Below are positions 1 to 6,541 of a stretch of DNA of 7,332 nucleotides, in pieces. The stretch's first letter is position 1; every line of letters begins with the position of its first letter. The notes under the pieces were generated by a model. The model had not been told where the DNA came from, searched no databases, and saw nothing but the letters and a program-made list of their open reading frames with translations. The stretch comes from Methylophilus sp. (lineage in GTDB: Bacteria > Pseudomonadota > Gammaproteobacteria > Burkholderiales > Methylophilaceae), in contig JAIXZQ010000131.1 of NCBI GenBank assembly GCA_027489475.1, forward strand, positions 1 through 7,332, given 5' to 3'. A program made the translations under genes and the position numbers.

Positions 1-589
1 GCCCTAATGATGCGATGGCCATCTGAAAAAAGGGCTGTGCCGGCTTGCCCATCAGCATGGCCTTGCAGTTGCTGGCATATTCCAATCCCGTCACAAACGC
101 GCCAATGTCCATCTGTAAGCCAGCCTCGGTTTGCCAGAAACGGTTTTTGTGGATGGCTATCAGTTGTGCACCATTCACCAGACAGGTGAATACCTCATTC
201 AACAAGGTATAGGACCAACGGTCACCGATGTCGCCAATCACCACCACGTTGGCAGCCGTCTCTGATTGGACAAAGCCAGCAAAATCCTGTTTTACATCCT
301 CGGCCAATAACAATTTGCACACAGGGTTGGGCAGCGTTTTTAAATATTGGATGGTCGCTTGTGGTGCACTTAGCAGTTCTTCTGGCACCACATTGAACCC
401 CAAGGCGTTGAGTTTGGCCTGCAACGAGGCCAAGGATAAGGTACTGGTATTGGTGACAAAGCGCAGCGCAATACCTGCAGCGCGCAGCTGCGCAAGCGCC
501 TCTAGGGCCCCGGTGATGACCTGCGGGCCGATGTACAGCACACCGTCCAAATCAAAAAGGACCGCTTTAATCTGTTTGAGAGGGGGCAT
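1..589 (-). CDS. HAD-superfamily IIA hydrolase (LHPP/HDHD2-like phosphatase), 3' end cut off by the window
   Basis: The first 196 residues are visible, reading leftward off the window edge; related proteins are about 255 residues, so roughly three quarters is present. Seen: HAD motif I FDLDGVLY (residues 12-19, with nucleophile Asp13 and acid/base Asp15), motif II VTNTS (45-49), and the motif III lysine in MGKPAQPFF (180-188). Motif IV (usually GD..xxD) should lie beyond the edge. A long segment between motifs II and III fits the C2-type cap of HAD subfamily IIA. Members of this group, such as LHPP, hydrolyse small phosphoesters or phospho-amino compounds, but the bacterial substrate is unknown and I assign none. 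The ATG at 587-589 is preceded by a clear AAGGAG (597-602) with a 7-nt spacer. It lies 45 bp downstream of prmC and is probably the last or near-last gene of the hemA operon. NagD-type nucleotide phosphatase is an alternative name. Confidence 0.85.
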   Translation of the reverse strand, partial: MPPLKQIKAVLFDLDGVLYIGPQVITGALEALAQLRAAGIALRFVTNTSTLSLASLQAKLNALGFNVVPEELLSAPQATIQYLKTLPNPVCKLLLAEDVKQDFAGFVQSETAANVVVIGDIGDRWSYTLLNEVFTCLVNGAQLIAIHKNRFWQTEAGLQMDIGAFVTGLEYASNCKAMLMGKPAQPFFQMAIASLG

Positions 590-634
590 CTGCAGACTCC
601 TTGCGCAATGCACTTTCTCAATGACTAGCAAAAA

Positions 635-1510
635 TCATACTGGATGCGGCGGCAACCACTGCCCTAGCGTGACACGCGGCTGCTGGCCTAAATCAAACAA
701 CGTTTGTATCTGCACAAAGCCTTGCGCAGCGCACAAGGCCTGTACCGCCGCAGCCTGATTGTAGCCATGTTCCACCAACAGCCAACCCGAAGCGTTAAGA
801 AAGCGTGGCGCTTGTTCAATCAGCTGCCGCAAGTCATCGAGACCATCGACGCCTGAGACTAATGCCGAGCGCGGCTCAAAACGCACATCGCCTTGTTGCA
901 GATGCGGATCGTTTTCGGCGATATAGGGAGGATTGCTGACAATCAGGTCAAAGCGTTGACCTTCGAGCGCCGAAAACCAGTCGCTCAACACGCACTGCAC
1001 ATTGTGCAAACCCAAAGCACGAGCATTACTGGCTGCCACTGCCAGCGCAGCGGCCGAAGCGTCAACCGCAATGACCTGACAATCGTGGCCATGACTGGCC
1101 AACGCCAAGGCAATGGCCCCAGTGCCAGTGCCCAAATCTAGGATACGCAGCACGGGCGGTCTGTCTGGGGTACGCATACGCGCTAGCGCCGCCTCAACCA
1201 GTGTTTCGGTATCCGGTCTCGGAATTAAGGTGTCTGGCGTGACCTGCAGTGACAAGCCAAAAAACTCGCGCTGCCCCAAAATATGGGCAACAGGTTCGCC
1301 TTGCAATCGCCGCTCAAGCAAGGCCTCACATTGCGCTTGTTGCGCAGTCGTCAGCGGCTTATCGCCATGCGTAAGCAGCCAAGCGTGGGTCACACCGAGG
1401 GCAGCCATACACAATATCCGCGCCTCTTGACTGGCCTCTTGCAATGGCAGTACGCCCGCCAAACGCTGTTTTGCGGCGCTTAAACACTGCTGCAAGGTGC
1501 TACTGGTCAT
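635..1510 (-). CDS. prmC: PrmC/HemK, peptide chain release factor N5-glutamine methyltransferase
   Basis: A 291-residue SAM-dependent methyltransferase that methylates the GGQ glutamine of release factors RF1 and RF2 in the cytosol, raising termination efficiency. Seen: an N-terminal helical domain (about 1-75) that in the family docks the release factor; the conserved GEPVAHILGQREFFG (71-85) and IPRPDTE (96-102); SAM-binding motif I DLGTGTGAIALA (125-136); an acidic ribose-binding region AVDAS (148-152); the catalytic NPPY (193-196) that contacts the substrate glutamine amide; and FEPRSALVSGVDGL (211-224). Length matches the family. Its ATG follows the stop of the upstream alkylation-repair gene with no gap (TAA directly before ATG, 1508-1513), so translation is probably coupled. 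Its substrate, RF1, is encoded two genes upstream in the same cluster. Stop codon TGA, which is read by RF2. Product identity is secure. Confidence 0.97.
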   Translation of the reverse strand: MTSSTLQQCLSAAKQRLAGVLPLQEASQEARILCMAALGVTHAWLLTHGDKPLTTAQQAQCEALLERRLQGEPVAHILGQREFFGLSLQVTPDTLIPRPDTETLVEAALARMRTPDRPPVLRILDLGTGTGAIALALASHGHDCQVIAVDASAAALAVAASNARALGLHNVQCVLSDWFSALEGQRFDLIVSNPPYIAENDPHLQQGDVRFEPRSALVSGVDGLDDLRQLIEQAPRFLNASGWLLVEHGYNQAAAVQALCAAQGFVQIQTLFDLGQQPRVTLGQWLPPHPV

Positions 1511-2359
1511 TTAAACGCCTTTTGCCGCCAGACGAATGGCCTGTGCGCGGGCATGGCCACACTTGCTCGGATGGCGAAGCGCATGACGAATCACCCAGCG
1601 CACATCGTTGTCAGCCGTGGTAAGCCAGCGCTCACAGAGTGCGAACGCTAAGTCCGGGTGGTCTTTGGCTATATCCCCCACATGGTTAGCGACACTGCGA
1701 CGCACGTATAGACTCGGATCATTTTTTAAGGCCTCAAGGATGGGGATGGCAGGGCTAGGGTCTTGTATCAACTGCGGTAGCCGCATCCCCCAAGGTAAGC
1801 GGGGGCGGCAGCCCTCAGAACATAAACGTCGCACATGTGGGTCAGGGTCATGCCGCCAGGCCATGAACTGCGCCAGGGTGCGATCGAAGTCTGCTAACAA
1901 AAAAGACCGGATGGAATATTCTGCGGTAAAACGACGGGTCAATTCATACTGCGCCTGCATGGCGATGTCAAACGGATCATGGCCATCGTTATAAGCTAAA
2001 TCGCGTCCATAGTCGGCCACAAAGCGGGTGTGCGGCAGATAAAAAAACACCGACAACCCGAGGCGCTCGGTGGCTTGATTAGGTGGCGTCAAGCTGCTTA
2101 ACAAATAGCGCACCGCTTGCGAAAATGGCGCTGGCAAGGTGGCTTTGAGCGCGGCTGCAAACTGGCCGGCCCGTTGCATTAAACCCAATGGCTGCACATC
2201 CTGCAGCGCCAACGCTTGAAAACGCTCAGCATCAAACGCAGGAAATACTTGCAGTAGATTATGCGCCAAACATTCGGCGGCGGCGGCATCAAGCAGGGTT
2301 TTCAGCGGCTGGCCTTTTTGAATACTGGCGGGGGCCTCGGGCAAGCGAAACCGCTGCAC
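1511..2359 (-). CDS. AlkC-like HEAT-repeat DNA alkylation repair protein (putative 3-methyladenine DNA glycosylase)
   Basis: A 282-residue protein I place in the AlkC branch of the AlkC/AlkD HEAT-like DNA glycosylases, which excise cationic N-alkylated bases such as 3-methyladenine. Seen: an Ala/Leu-rich helical N-terminus; ELTRRFTAEYSIRSFL (139-154); then tandem HEAT-like helices with DPHVRRLCSEGCRPRLPWG (173-191), NDPSLYVRRSVANHVGDIAKDHP (starts 213) and DNDVRWVIRHALR (250-262). The repeated VRR/VRW arginines on helix faces are what this fold uses against the DNA backbone. No extra C-terminal Ig-like domain is present, unlike some AlkC proteins. The start is GTG (2357-2359), 5 nt after the prfA stop. 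An in-frame TGA lies just upstream inside prfA and the next Met is residue 61, so GTG is the best start; a GAGG element precedes it. Sitting between prfA and prmC, it is surely cotranscribed with both. Catalytic activity is inferred, and a non-catalytic HEAT protein remains possible. Confidence 0.75.
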   Translation of the reverse strand: MQRFRLPEAPASIQKGQPLKTLLDAAAAECLAHNLLQVFPAFDAERFQALALQDVQPLGLMQRAGQFAAALKATLPAPFSQAVRYLLSSLTPPNQATERLGLSVFFYLPHTRFVADYGRDLAYNDGHDPFDIAMQAQYELTRRFTAEYSIRSFLLADFDRTLAQFMAWRHDPDPHVRRLCSEGCRPRLPWGMRLPQLIQDPSPAIPILEALKNDPSLYVRRSVANHVGDIAKDHPDLAFALCERWLTTADNDVRWVIRHALRHPSKCGHARAQAIRLAAKGV

Positions 2360-2364
2360 AATGG

Positions 2365-3447
2365 TTAGCCCTCTTCACCTAAGCTGGCCAGCAAATCTGC
2401 TTGATATTCGGTTGCCAGCGCGTTAATCAACTCATCCATATCCCCCTCTGTAATCGCTTCGATTTTATACAGGGTCAGATTGATGCGGTGGTCGGTGATG
2501 CGGCCTTGCGGGTAATTGTAGGTGCGTATGCGTTCTGAGCGGTCCCCCGAGCCAATCAGGTTGCGGCGCTCAGAGGCGATTTTGCTTTGTTGCTCATCCA
2601 CCTGTTTGGCCTTGATCCGGGCAGCCAACACCTGCATGGCTTGTGCCTTGTTGGCATGCTGGCTGCGGCCATCCTGACATTCCACCACAATGCCGGTGGG
2701 CATATGGGTGATACGCACGGCCGAGTCGGTTTTGTTAATGTGCTGACCACCGGCACCACTGGCGCGAAACGTGTCTATGCGGATATCCGCCGGGTTAATC
2801 TCCACATCACCGACTTCTTCGACTTCTGGCAAAATCGCGACCGTGCAGGCCGAGGTGTGAATACGGCCTTGCGTTTCGGTGTCTGGTACGCGTTGCACGC
2901 GGTGGCCGCCAGACTCAAACTTGAGTTTAGAATAAGCGCCGTAACCGATGATTTTGGCGATGATTTCTTTGTAGCCGCCAACTTCGCCTTCATTGGCGGA
3001 CACCACTTCCACCTTCCAGCCTTGACGGTCGGCAAAGCGGGAATACATGCGGAATAAATCACCGGCAAACAAGCCAGATTCATCGCCGCCCGTGCCAGCG
3101 CGAATTTCGAGGAAGATGTTTTTATCGTCGTTGGGGTCTTTGGGCAGCAACAGTTTTTGCAGGGTGAGCGCGACTTCTTCCAGACGTTTCTTGCCGCTCT
3201 CGATCTCTTCCTGCGCAAATTCTTTCATCTCCGGGTCAGAGAGCATGGCGTGTGCCTCTTTGATGTCCGACTCGGTTTGCGCATAGATATGATATTGCTC
3301 AACAATCGGTGTGATTTCCGTATGCTCCTGCATGATCTTACGGTAATTATCCATATTGTCCGTGACGCCTTCACTGCTGAGCAGACGATTCAGTTCTTCA
3401 AGACGCTCGCTCAAATTGGCGAGTTTTTGCAACATACTGGGTTTCAT
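2365..3447 (-). CDS. prfA: Peptide chain release factor 1 (RF1)
   Basis: A 360-residue class I release factor that recognises UAA and UAG in the ribosomal A site and triggers peptidyl-tRNA hydrolysis. Seen: a helical N-terminal domain (about 1-100); [21 protein letters not shown] (starts 115); the RF1-type codon-recognition tripeptide P-D-T (188-190) within [16 protein letters not shown], fitting the PxT rule and not the SPF of RF2; and the catalytic GGQ at 233-235 in [18 protein letters not shown]. Gln235 is the residue PrmC methylates, and prmC lies two genes downstream. Length matches E. coli RF1 (360). The ATG at 3445-3447 gives the family-typical MKPS start and has a TAAGG ribosome-binding site about 8 nt upstream; the next in-frame ATG (residue 5) is less likely. 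The gene starts 38 nt after hemA, the same hemA–prfA arrangement known from E. coli. Stop codon TAA. Confidence 0.99.
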   Translation of the reverse strand: MKPSMLQKLANLSERLEELNRLLSSEGVTDNMDNYRKIMQEHTEITPIVEQYHIYAQTESDIKEAHAMLSDPEMKEFAQEEIESGKKRLEEVALTLQKLLLPKDPNDDKNIFLEIRAGTGGDESGLFAGDLFRMYSRFADRQGWKVEVVSANEGEVGGYKEIIAKIIGYGAYSKLKFESGGHRVQRVPDTETQGRIHTSACTVAILPEVEEVGDVEINPADIRIDTFRASGAGGQHINKTDSAVRITHMPTGIVVECQDGRSQHANKAQAMQVLAARIKAKQVDEQQSKIASERRNLIGSGDRSERIRTYNYPQGRITDHRINLTLYKIEAITEGDMDELINALATEYQADLLASLGEEG

Positions 3448-3485
3448 ATCAAGGCCTTACGCGAGAGTGCACAACTGCGTGCGCG

Positions 3486-4745
3486 CTAATCTTTTAGTTG
3501 AAAAAGTTGTCTGACCAGATGCGCCATATGGGCATGGGCGTCGCCGTCAGTATTGTTAAGCGCATGGCTGGGGCCATGCAAAAATTTGTTGGTCAGCGCT
3601 TGACTCAGCTGTTCGAGCGCCCTTTCTGGCGACTCGCCTTTTTGCAACAGTTTGAGGGCTTTATCCAACTCGGCTTTGCGAACGGCATCCACCTGATCAC
3701 GCAATGCCTTGATGGTAGGTACCGCCTCGCGCTGCTTGAGCCACTGCATAAAATGCTCAACCCGCGCGCTGATAATCCGCTCCGCATCCAACGCCGCCTC
3801 TTGCCGATTCCCCAAGCCCTCAGACACCACTTGCGCCAAATCATCTACGGTATACAAAAACACATCATCTAGCGCTGCGACTTCCGGCTCGATATCGCGT
3901 GGGACCGCCAAATCGACCATAAATACCGGGCGGTGCTTACGTGCTTTGATGGCCCGCTCCACCATGCCCAAGCCGACAATCGGTAATTGACTGGCGGTGC
4001 TGGTAATCACAATATCAAAATTGTGAAAGCGCTCGGGCAAGTCATTCAGCAGAATGGCCTGCACGTCGAGGCCACGGCCACGGATGCTGTCGGCCAACTG
4101 TTCGCCGCGCTCCAAGGTGCGATTGGCCACCGTGATTTTTTTCGGCTGCTGGGCGGCAAAGTGGTCAGCACACAGCTCTATCATTTCGCCCGCGCCAATA
4201 AACAACACATGCTGGGCGCGCACATCGCCAAAAATACGCTGCGCCAATTTCACCGCAGCGGCCGCCATAGAAATCGAACTGCCGCCAATATCGGTGTTGG
4301 TGCGTACCTCTTTGGCCACCTCAAAGGTGCGCTGAAACAGCTTGTGCAACAGGGTGCCCAAGGTGCCAGTTTCTTGCGCAATTTTAACCGACTGCTTGAA
4401 CTGCCCCAGAATTTGCGGCTCGCCCAACACCATGCTGTCTAGGCCACTGGCCACTCTAAACGCATGCTTGACGGCCTCATGGCTACTCAAGGTGTAGGTA
4501 TAGGGTATCAGCTGGTCTGCCGGTAACCGGTGGTAGCTGGCCAACCAGTCAATCACAATCTCGGGGCGAATAGACTGAACGTAAATCTCCGTGCGATTAC
4601 AGGTAGACAGAATCGCCACTTCTTCGATGTTGTGGCGCGCCAAATCGGCCAAGGCCTGCGGCAAAGTGTCGTTGTTGAATGCAACGGTTTCACGGATGGC
4701 AATAGGGGCGGTGGTGTGGTTGACACCAATGGTATACAGTTGCAT
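3486..4745 (-). CDS. hemA: Glutamyl-tRNA reductase
   Basis: A 419-residue NADPH-dependent enzyme that reduces glutamyl-tRNA(Glu) to glutamate-1-semialdehyde, the first committed step of C5-pathway tetrapyrrole (haem) synthesis, in the cytosol. Seen: N-terminal [26 protein letters not shown] (47-53) with thioester-forming Cys49; [14 protein letters not shown] (102-115); the [10 protein letters not shown] segment (156-165); the NADPH-binding IGAGEM (183-188) and ANRT (207-210); [14 protein letters not shown] (276-289); LYTVDDL (297-303); and the C-terminal dimerisation region ending NKFLHGP (386-392). Length is normal. The ATG at 4743-4745 gives the conserved [10 protein letters not shown] start. 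Its ribosome-binding site is poor (an AGGT about 12 nt upstream). The first gene of the leftward cluster, it is divergent from rpe. A 32-codon in-frame-independent ORF ends 4 nt before its start. Its stop is TAG, which only RF1 reads, and RF1 is the next gene. Confidence 0.99.
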   Translation of the reverse strand: MQLYTIGVNHTTAPIAIRETVAFNNDTLPQALADLARHNIEEVAILSTCNRTEIYVQSIRPEIVIDWLASYHRLPADQLIPYTYTLSSHEAVKHAFRVASGLDSMVLGEPQILGQFKQSVKIAQETGTLGTLLHKLFQRTFEVAKEVRTNTDIGGSSISMAAAAVKLAQRIFGDVRAQHVLFIGAGEMIELCADHFAAQQPKKITVANRTLERGEQLADSIRGRGLDVQAILLNDLPERFHNFDIVITSTASQLPIVGLGMVERAIKARKHRPVFMVDLAVPRDIEPEVAALDDVFLYTVDDLAQVVSEGLGNRQEAALDAERIISARVEHFMQWLKQREAVPTIKALRDQVDAVRKAELDKALKLLQKGESPERALEQLSQALTNKFLHGPSHALNNTDGDAHAHMAHLVRQLFQLKD

Positions 4746-4749
4746 GGCG

Positions 4750-4848
4750 CTATTTTACCTGCGGAGCAGAATCAACAGGGGTACTCAAAGGCGCATGCAG
4801 GCGGTTCATGACGGTGAGGAAACGGTTTCCAAGCAAAAGTGCGCTCAT
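4750..4848 (-). CDS. Possible 32-codon upstream ORF ending 4 nt before hemA
   Basis: On the minus strand an ATG at 4846-4848 opens a 32-codon frame (starts [17 protein letters not shown], ends PQVK) that stops with TAG at 4750-4752, leaving 4 nt before the hemA ATG. A short AAGA precedes the ATG but is too close to be a good ribosome-binding site. The frame remains open further upstream into the antisense of rpe, so the ORF itself may be chance. If translated it could feed ribosomes to hemA, whose own ribosome-binding site is weak. No homology is recognised and the peptide has no obvious regulatory codon run. Confidence 0.15.
   Translation of the reverse strand: MSALLLGNRFLTVMNRLHAPLSTPVDSAPQVK
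4818..4830. promoter_or_regulatory. Perfect palindrome GGAAACGGTTTCC upstream of hemA, possible operator
   Basis: The sequence GGAAAC-G-GTTTCC has 6-bp perfect arms around a single central base. It lies 73 bp upstream of the hemA start and about 170 bp upstream of rpe, where a transcription factor could act on either promoter. The core resembles half-sites used by LacI/GalR-type regulators (GAAAC...GTTTC), but those usually have an even centre, so no regulator is assigned. In RNA it would make only a weak tight-loop hairpin, so a protein-binding site is the more natural reading. It also falls inside the small upstream ORF. Confidence 0.3.
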
Positions 4849-5002
4849 TTTCTTATATTCGGCGACGGCAAGCAACAATCCTGTCAATTCAGTACAAAAT
4901 GGCGTTAAAATATTGGTTTTGCTAAATTTTATCTGCTGCTGATGTCGTTTCTCAGCGCAGAGCGTCTTTACCCTGATTGCAACAATTTCATTTACGGACC
5001 CT

Positions 5003-5716
5003 ATGAGCATGGATAATACTTTCCGCATCGCCCCCAGCATTTTGTCTGCCAACTTCGCCAAGTTAGGCCAAGAAATCGAAGACGTCATCAAGTCTGGCAC
5101 TGACATCGTGCATTTTGACGTCATGGATAACCACTATGTGCCTAACCTGACCATAGGCCCACTGGTATGTGATGCCATTCGTGACCTGTCACACAATGTT
5201 GGCGCGCTGATTGATGTGCACCTGATGGTTAAACCCGTAGACCGCATTATTCCAGACTTTGCCAAGGCCGGTGCCGACATCATCACGTTTCACCCTGAAG
5301 CCTCTGAGCATATTGACCGTAGCTTGGCACTGATTCGTGACCACGGCTGTAAATCTGGCTTGGTATTTAACCCAGCGACGCCCTTGAGCTACCTCGACTA
5401 TGTGATGGACAAAGTCGATATGATTTTGCTGATGTCGGTCAACCCTGGCTTTGGCGGTCAAAAATTTATCCCAGCCACCTTGGACAAACTGAAACAAGCG
5501 CGCGCACGGATTGACGCCTACACCGAAAAAACCGGCCGTCAAATCTGGCTCGAAGTTGATGGTGGCGTCAATGCCAATAACATCGCTGAGATTGCCAAAG
5601 CCGGTGCCGATACCTTTGTGGCAGGCAGTGCGATTTTTGGTTCCCCCAAAGACACTGATCCAAACCGCTATGACAGCGTGGTGGCTTCTATGCGTGCAGC
5701 ACTGGCCGCGGTGTAA
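5003..5716 (+). CDS. rpe: Ribulose-phosphate 3-epimerase
   Basis: A 237-residue TIM-barrel enzyme interconverting D-ribulose 5-phosphate and D-xylulose 5-phosphate in the pentose phosphate pathway; in a ribulose-monophosphate methylotroph it would take part in regenerating the formaldehyde acceptor. Seen: [14 protein letters not shown] (9-22); [17 protein letters not shown] (37-53) with metal ligands His37 and Asp39; DVHLMV (71-76) with His73; [12 protein letters not shown] (144-155); and EVDGGVN (184-190) with catalytic Asp186; then the phosphate-binding VAGSAIFG (206-213). Length is slightly above the usual 220-230. Two in-frame ATGs (5003 and 5009) are both possible starts; a GGA (4996-4998) sits 4 nt from the first and 10 nt from the second, so neither is decided. 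First gene of the rightward cluster, with gph 50 bp downstream. Confidence 0.98.
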   Translation: MSMDNTFRIAPSILSANFAKLGQEIEDVIKSGTDIVHFDVMDNHYVPNLTIGPLVCDAIRDLSHNVGALIDVHLMVKPVDRIIPDFAKAGADIITFHPEASEHIDRSLALIRDHGCKSGLVFNPATPLSYLDYVMDKVDMILLMSVNPGFGGQKFIPATLDKLKQARARIDAYTEKTGRQIWLEVDGGVNANNIAEIAKAGADTFVAGSAIFGSPKDTDPNRYDSVVASMRAALAAV

Positions 5717-5766
5717 CCCAGGTACGCTTCATCGTTTACACCATACCGCAACCATTCGGGGCTCGC

Positions 5767-6456
5767 ATGCGCTTTCAAGTCAGACTGTTGATGTTTGATC
5801 TGGACGGCACCTTGCTGGACACCGCCCCGCAGATTGCCGAGGCGGCCAACCAGATGTTGGCGGCCTTGGGCAAACCCGCACTGCCTGTATCGCAAATCAG
5901 TCACTATATTGGCGAGGGTGTGCACACCCTGATTAAGCGCTGCTTAACGGGTCAGCCACAGGGCGAACCTGACCCTGCATTATTTGCCCGCGCTGAGCCG
6001 CTGTATCAGGCAGCCTATGCGGCCAACGCCAGCCATAGCCGCCCGTTTGCAGGGGTGGTCGCAGGCCTAGAAGCGGTGCATGCGTTGGGCTATACGCTGG
6101 CCTGCGTCACCAACAAACCTGAAAAATTTACCCTGCCCTTGCTTGAACAGGCCGGATTGGCGCATTTTTTTAGCATGGTAGTGTCTGGCGACAGTCTGCC
6201 CAAAAAGAAGCCGGATCCGTTGCCTTTGCAGCATGTTTGTCAGCAATTGGGCGTCATGCCAACAGAAGCGTTGCTGGTAGGCGATTCCGAGACCGATATT
6301 CAGGCCGCGCATAGCGCTGGATGCTTTGTCGTGACTGTCCCTTATGGGTATAATCAAGGGCGAGAAATTGATCTACGCACGGTGGATGCAAGCATACCGC
6401 AGTTGACTGCATTGCGTGACTTGCTAGAACACCCCCGTGTCTACAAACAAGGCTAA
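5767..6456 (+). CDS. gph: Phosphoglycolate phosphatase (HAD superfamily)
   Basis: A 229-residue HAD phosphatase with the small helical cap typical of Gph, which hydrolyses 2-phosphoglycolate, for example from 3'-phosphoglycolate ends released in DNA repair. Seen: motif I FDLDGTLLDT (10-19) with nucleophile Asp11 and acid/base Asp13; the helical cap (about 20-90) with ISHYIGEGV (44-52); motif II VTNKP (114-118, Thr115); motif III lysine in KKKPDP (146-151); and motif IV VGDSETDIQAA (171-181) with metal-binding Asp172 and Asp177. The sequence alone cannot separate phosphoglycolate from other small phosphates, but its place directly after rpe is the classical rpe–gph arrangement and supports the name. 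The ATG at 5767 has a GGGG about 7 nt upstream; a second in-frame ATG (5791) would cut close to motif I and is unlikely. The 50-bp gap to rpe holds no evident terminator. Confidence 0.92.
   Translation: MRFQVRLLMFDLDGTLLDTAPQIAEAANQMLAALGKPALPVSQISHYIGEGVHTLIKRCLTGQPQGEPDPALFARAEPLYQAAYAANASHSRPFAGVVAGLEAVHALGYTLACVTNKPEKFTLPLLEQAGLAHFFSMVVSGDSLPKKKPDPLPLQHVCQQLGVMPTEALLVGDSETDIQAAHSAGCFVVTVPYGYNQGREIDLRTVDASIPQLTALRDLLEHPRVYKQG
6403..6430 (+). promoter_or_regulatory. Candidate promoter for the trpE leader, inside the 3' end of gph
   Basis: TTGACT (6403-6408, 5 of 6 matches to the -35 consensus) is followed after 16 bp by TAGAAC (6425-6430, 4 of 6 matches to the -10). Transcription would begin near 6437, giving a 5' leader of about 36 nt before the small Trp-containing ORF at 6473. 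This is a pattern match inside coding sequence and could be chance; trpE may instead be read through from rpe–gph. Confidence 0.25.
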
Positions 6457-6472
6457 TTATTTTTTACGCATC

Positions 6473-6541
6473 ATGATGTTTTCTACCCATCATCCTTCCA
6501 GTGTGCCAGTGCTGCGCTGGCGTCGCTCTTGGCGGGCCTAG
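6473..6541 (+). CDS. trpL: Candidate tryptophan leader peptide upstream of trpE
   Basis: A 22-codon ORF starts with tandem ATGs (6473-6478) and ends RWRRSWRA with a TAG stop at 6539-6541. It holds two Trp codons (6518-6520 and 6530-6532), four codons apart, just before the stop. Tryptophan is normally about 1 residue in 80, so two in 22 next to trpE is suggestive. In known trp leaders, ribosome stalling on scarce Trp codons selects between alternative RNA folds downstream, and such folds are present here: the stop codon sits in the loop of a stem-loop spanning 6532-6550, with further competing stems after it. Against the call: no Shine-Dalgarno sequence is visible before the ATGs, the Trp codons are not adjacent, and I recognise no homologous peptide. 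An alternative in-frame GTG start (6503 or 6509) would still include both Trp codons. Confidence 0.5.
   Translation: MMFSTHHPSSVPVLRWRRSWRA

Larger units (their letters stand above)
4746..5002. promoter_or_regulatory. Divergent hemA–rpe intergenic region
   Basis: This 257-bp gap must hold the promoters for both the leftward hemA operon and the rightward rpe operon. It has an AT-rich core at about 4892-4932 with a good -10-like TAAAAT (4906-4911) in the rpe direction, but no convincing -35 at the right distance. In the hemA direction there is a consensus TTGACA (4887 to 4882), but the only nearby -10-like hexamer, TATAAG (4857 to 4852), is 24 bp away, which is too far. A 13-bp palindrome (4818-4830) and a small upstream ORF on the minus strand are listed separately. 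The exact promoter positions are not resolved here. Confidence 0.5.

Noticed and set aside
228..758. 176-codon plus-strand ORF
   Set aside because: It spans antisense of the HAD hydrolase and the end of prmC, both with clear catalytic motifs on the minus strand; its Cys/Ser/Thr-rich composition is typical of a shadow frame.
2878..2886. RF1 codon-recognition tripeptide is P-D-T, unlike P-A-T of E. coli
   Set aside because: The middle residue of the RF1 PxT motif varies among bacteria, so this is not evidence of altered stop-codon specificity.
2587..3057. 156-codon plus-strand ORF
   Set aside because: Entirely antisense to prfA across the GGQ and PxT regions; no conserved domain is recognisable.
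3451..3458. AAGGCCTT palindrome just upstream of prfA
   Set aside because: It contains the AAGG ribosome-binding site of prfA; an 8-bp palindrome of this kind is common and no partner structure is evident.
3987..4442. 151-codon plus-strand ORF
   Set aside because: Antisense to the NADPH-binding part of hemA; a shadow of high-GC third-position coding.
4852..4887. Consensus TTGACA as the hemA -35 box
   Set aside because: The nearest -10-like hexamer is 24 bp away and no hexamer at 16-18 bp resembles a -10; it is mentioned only as part of the intergenic region.
4906..4930. TAAAAT...ATTTTA inverted repeat in the hemA–rpe gap
   Set aside because: Six AT-only base pairs with a 13-nt loop are expected by chance in an AT-rich promoter region.
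4750..5124. 124-codon minus-strand ORF overlapping the rpe 5' end
   Set aside because: It runs antisense to the well-supported rpe N-terminus and across the promoter gap, has no recognisable domain and no good start site. Only its last 32 codons are kept, as a low-confidence upstream ORF.
6425..6430. CTAG-containing sequence as a TrpR operator
   Set aside because: Only one CTAG core is present, without the symmetrical second half of a TrpR box.
6457..6466. T-run after the gph stop as an intrinsic terminator
   Set aside because: The run of six T (6460-6465) has no GC-rich inverted repeat just upstream, so it does not meet the terminator pattern.
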